Source: Tetmemena sp. SeJ-2015 (Eukaryota; Ciliophora; Spirotrichea; Sporadotrichida; Oxytrichidae). From it: a DNA stretch of 64,000 nucleotides. The notes under the pieces were generated by a model. The model was not told where the DNA came from. It saw only the letters and a program-made list of their open reading frames with translations, and did no database searches. Both the position numbers and the translations under genes were made by a program. Location of the stretch: positions 1-64,000 of the forward strand of contig JAJKFJ010021766.1 of the NCBI GenBank assembly GCA_027382625.1. Reading direction: 5' to 3'. This document shows, in pieces, positions 61,401-64,000 of this stretch (positions are counted from its first letter, which is position 1; every line of letters starts with the position of its first letter).

Positions 61401-64000
61401 GCAGACACTCAAGAAAAGAGTTCAATTCTAGATTCATAAAGAAGGAGCCAAAGCAGCAGGACATCACTCAAAGCCAAAAGCAGGGAATACCTTACTATTT
61501 TAGAGCGTAGTCGTTCAAGCCTAACTTTTTCTTCAATTTTTTTTAAAAATGGATATACTTAATTTATATCTTGGAAGCAAACCTATGTAAGCTATTACTC
61601 TTCTAATTTTATTATAGATCTGAAAAGTCTTATTCTAGACAGTCGCTTTTGGAAACAACATAAAGTTCCTTAATCTAATCAAATTCAAGAGAATTGGATC
61701 TTCTAGGAGACATGACTTTAGAAAGGGAGAAAAAGCAGAAGTACGTCACTGATTTTCTTAAATTTGATTTCTAGGAGTATTTAAAGTAGTTCCTTTAAAT
61801 ATCAGAGCTGCCTAGTTTTGCTAGAATTTGTATCAACCTATTTACTAATTTTAATCCCATATTTGTCTAAAAATATTTTAAATACCAGTATAATAGGTTT
61901 CAAAACTCCTTATTTCAAGAGCAGCAAGGACAGTTACGTTTTGGGGTCAGCCTCGATGACCATATTCAATTACCAGAAGCAACTAAGGACAGGAAATTTC
62001 TCTATAAAACTTTGGCCATTTCAAAAGTACAATCCTCAAATGGTTTGCCAAAGCGAATGTCGAGTCTTTGATCGTAGTCTCGTAAATTATTATAAATTAT
62101 CGAACTAATTATTTGCTCTTTCCCCTTTTAAATTATAATTTAAGAACTATAGATTTATATTAAATGAGGATAGAGTGTATCTGGGAAAGGAGATTCAGAT
62201 GCAGGTGGGCTTTTAAAAGTATCAAAGAAAGGTAGTTTGGGCTCTTAGTGACGAAATGCTCTCAGCTATTCAGCAAGCAAATATTGAATCCCAAATCTTA
62301 GAATAATCGCAAGTTGAAATGCAAGATTTTAAATTAAACAAATTATATTTATCAAATTCATTAATCTGTATAAAGATGATGGGATTGAATCAAAGTATCA
62401 CAGCAGCAATAGAACAAACTATTAGAACCCTTATATCTCACAGTCCAATCTTATATCAGAATGATGATCCACTCAAAAGAGACACTGAAAAGATTAAGAT
62501 AGAGGGAGAAAATCTTCAAAAGGTTAAAAGAATGCTAGATAAGTACCCTCTTGAAGAAAGGACGCAAGGCTAAATATAATTATAGAATAATTAAAGGTAT
62601 TTAAATGATGCTAAAAGAAGTATGATTACTAGCCAGGACTAATTTTTAAGAATAAAAAGTATGTAGACATCCTCGCATTAATAAAGATAATGAGTGCTGT
62701 GTTAGTTTAATTTATCCTTCCTTCATTCGTGAAAGCAGTTGATTTCACCAAAGAAAAGGAAGTCAAAGTGTGCTATAACTATTTACAAAAGTCTTAAAGA
62801 CAAATCTTTAATAAAATTTAATTGATTCAATTTATAAATTAAAGAGCAAAAGATCTCAAACCAGAGGAAGCATTAGCATTCAAAAATCCTTGAGTTAAGA
62901 ATAATTGAATTTACTTATTTGGTAAAATTGCTAGATCCTAAGTTTGGAGATGAGATGGTTAGACTTTTCGCTGTACAAAAACTAGCTTAACTTGACGACT
63001 ACAATATTTTTTTATCTATATGGTAATTCTATTAAAGATGATTTAGCATATTGCTTTTATAATATTGCTTTGTATATGCCATAGTTAGTCCAAGCTTTGA
63101 AAGCAGAGATATTCCATAACTCTTTCCTTTCAGAGTTCTTACTTGAAAGAGCTATTAGGAACACAGGAGTAGTAGGCCATGTATTTTATTGGAATCTGAA
63201 ATCAAGTCTACACGATTAAAAGAGCTATGAACGCTTTTTCTTGATAATTGAGCGATTCCTAATGTGCTGTGGCCGTTTCAAATTTACCCTTTTCAGCTAG
63301 AATCTTCTCAATAGGGGACTAATGCAGCTCTCTAGTTTTATTAAGTTAAGAATTTTTATAAATATGGAAAAGCATTTGTAAAGCAATGAAAACTTTTTAA
63401 AAGTTTCTTTTAGACTTTCCGTGACTAAATAGGACATTCTAAATTCCTGGCAGAAAAGAAAAAGTACTAGGAAATTGCAAACTTCCTCATGAGAATAAAG
63501 TATTATTCACATATTTATATTCTCTAAATGGCCTAAGTAATATAATTTTGAAAGCAAGTGGAGGTAAGATGGATGATAAACTATTACACCCTCCATGAAG
63601 ACTCTTTCTATGATGAAGAAAGAGTGACCTAAATTCTGCAAGAAGGCGAGTAGATTTTTCAAGATGTAAGTTCAAAATTACTCGAGCAAGCAGCCCAGAA
63701 GAAAAATGCTAAGAGTCAGGGCAACTAGGATTAAAAAGGAGTCATTAACTTCAAAGAGCTTATTTATTAATGTTTTGTAAATGATTAGTTATAATATTAG
63801 CTTGAGCAAAGGATGACAGCAGAAATTAAGAATGACTTAGACTTGTATTTGCCATTGGAGCCTAAGAAGCCAATTAGCAGGATCGCAGAGACCATTTCTA
63901 TATTCTCTTCTAAGAAACTCCCTCTATTGCTTACAGCTATCTTGAGACCTGATAGCATCAACGAAGTCTAATTAAAAGTACGTTTTTATATTAAGTTGAG
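58460..64000 (+). CDS. Phosphatidylinositol 3-kinase catalytic subunit, truncated by the window end
   Basis: Lipid kinase that phosphorylates the 3-position of phosphoinositides. The start chosen is MGHKAMMIEREEISQQSSAR. The recognisable PI3K parts come in order. The C2 domain has VLGSASMTIFNYQKQLRTGN and FSIKLWPFQKYNP (about 61,940-62,040). The helical domain has DEMVRLFAVQKLAQLDDYN, then QQLVQALKAEIFHNSFLSEF and RAIRNTGVVGHVFYWNLKS (about 62,950-63,210). The linker into the kinase domain is DLYLPLEPKKPISRI, then IFSSKKLPLLLTAI. The LRTG-LWP pattern favours a class I/II-like enzyme over Vps34. The N-terminal 900 residues are mostly low-complexity. Many introns and several frame shifts are present, so exon structure is approximate. 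The ATP-binding and activation loops lie beyond the window. Confidence 0.78.

Noticed and set aside
1..64000. Ciliate telomere repeats (C4A4 or C4A2 type), CRISPR arrays, rRNA genes
   Set aside because: None seen. The absence of telomeric repeats means the transposon is not shown to be a telomere-bearing element proper.
40..64000. Trp coding by TGA as a general rule
   Set aside because: All Trp residues in conserved motifs use TGG, and TGA gives sensible protein ends for most genes, so it is kept as an open question only.

Overview
This is nuclear DNA from a ciliate that reads UAA and UAG as glutamine and uses UGA as its main stop. Conserved proteins (RNA polymerase II RPB2, XRN1 exonuclease, NEK kinase, PI3-kinase, SCAPER) stay open only under that code, with TAA/TAG at ordinary Gln positions. 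The host DNA is about two-thirds AT, gene-dense on both strands, and has mostly short introns (about 20-110 nt). Most host proteins are Asn/Gln/Ser/Lys-rich.

Layout. 1-2,020: AT- and homopolymer-rich with no gene seen. 2,030-6,475 (-): RPB2, whose C-terminal third is scrambled by small indels. 6,880-15,700: hypothetical genes, including a polyglutamine protein. 15,858-18,060 (-): NEK kinase carrying a 116-bp insert. 18,394-19,765 (+): MGRN1-type RING E3 ligase with a second copy of the same 116-bp insert. 19,878-21,177 (-): erlin-type SPFH protein. 21,311-32,450: Ser/Gln-rich, ankyrin, membrane and coiled-coil proteins. 32,491-32,563 (-): tRNA-Pro(UGG). 33,034-43,262: a long coiled-coil protein, a SCAPER-like protein and low-complexity proteins. 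43,833-55,840 (-): XRN1, split by a GC-rich 5.4-kb DNA transposon (about 46,383-51,825). 56,217-57,240 (-): C-4 methylsterol oxidase-type hydroxylase. 58,460 to window end (+): PI3-kinase, cut off at the start of its catalytic domain.

Main interpretation. Three insertions interrupt otherwise normal genes: two of exactly 116 bp and one of 5.4 kb. Each lies between short direct repeats, and removing the insert plus one repeat copy restores the gene. This is how internal eliminated sequences and germline-limited transposons look in a ciliate micronuclear (germline) genome, so the window is best read as germline DNA whose inserts are cut out when the somatic nucleus forms. An alternative is a somatic genome with recent insertions. 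The large element encodes a 371-aa DDE transposase of the IS630/Tc1/mariner class plus two proteins I do not recognise, reminiscent of TBE elements of Oxytricha and Tec elements of Euplotes.

Caution. Several clear frameshifts, one inside an invariant XRN1 motif, fall on homopolymer runs, so the sequence contains uncorrected indel errors. Exon boundaries given here are manual estimates.
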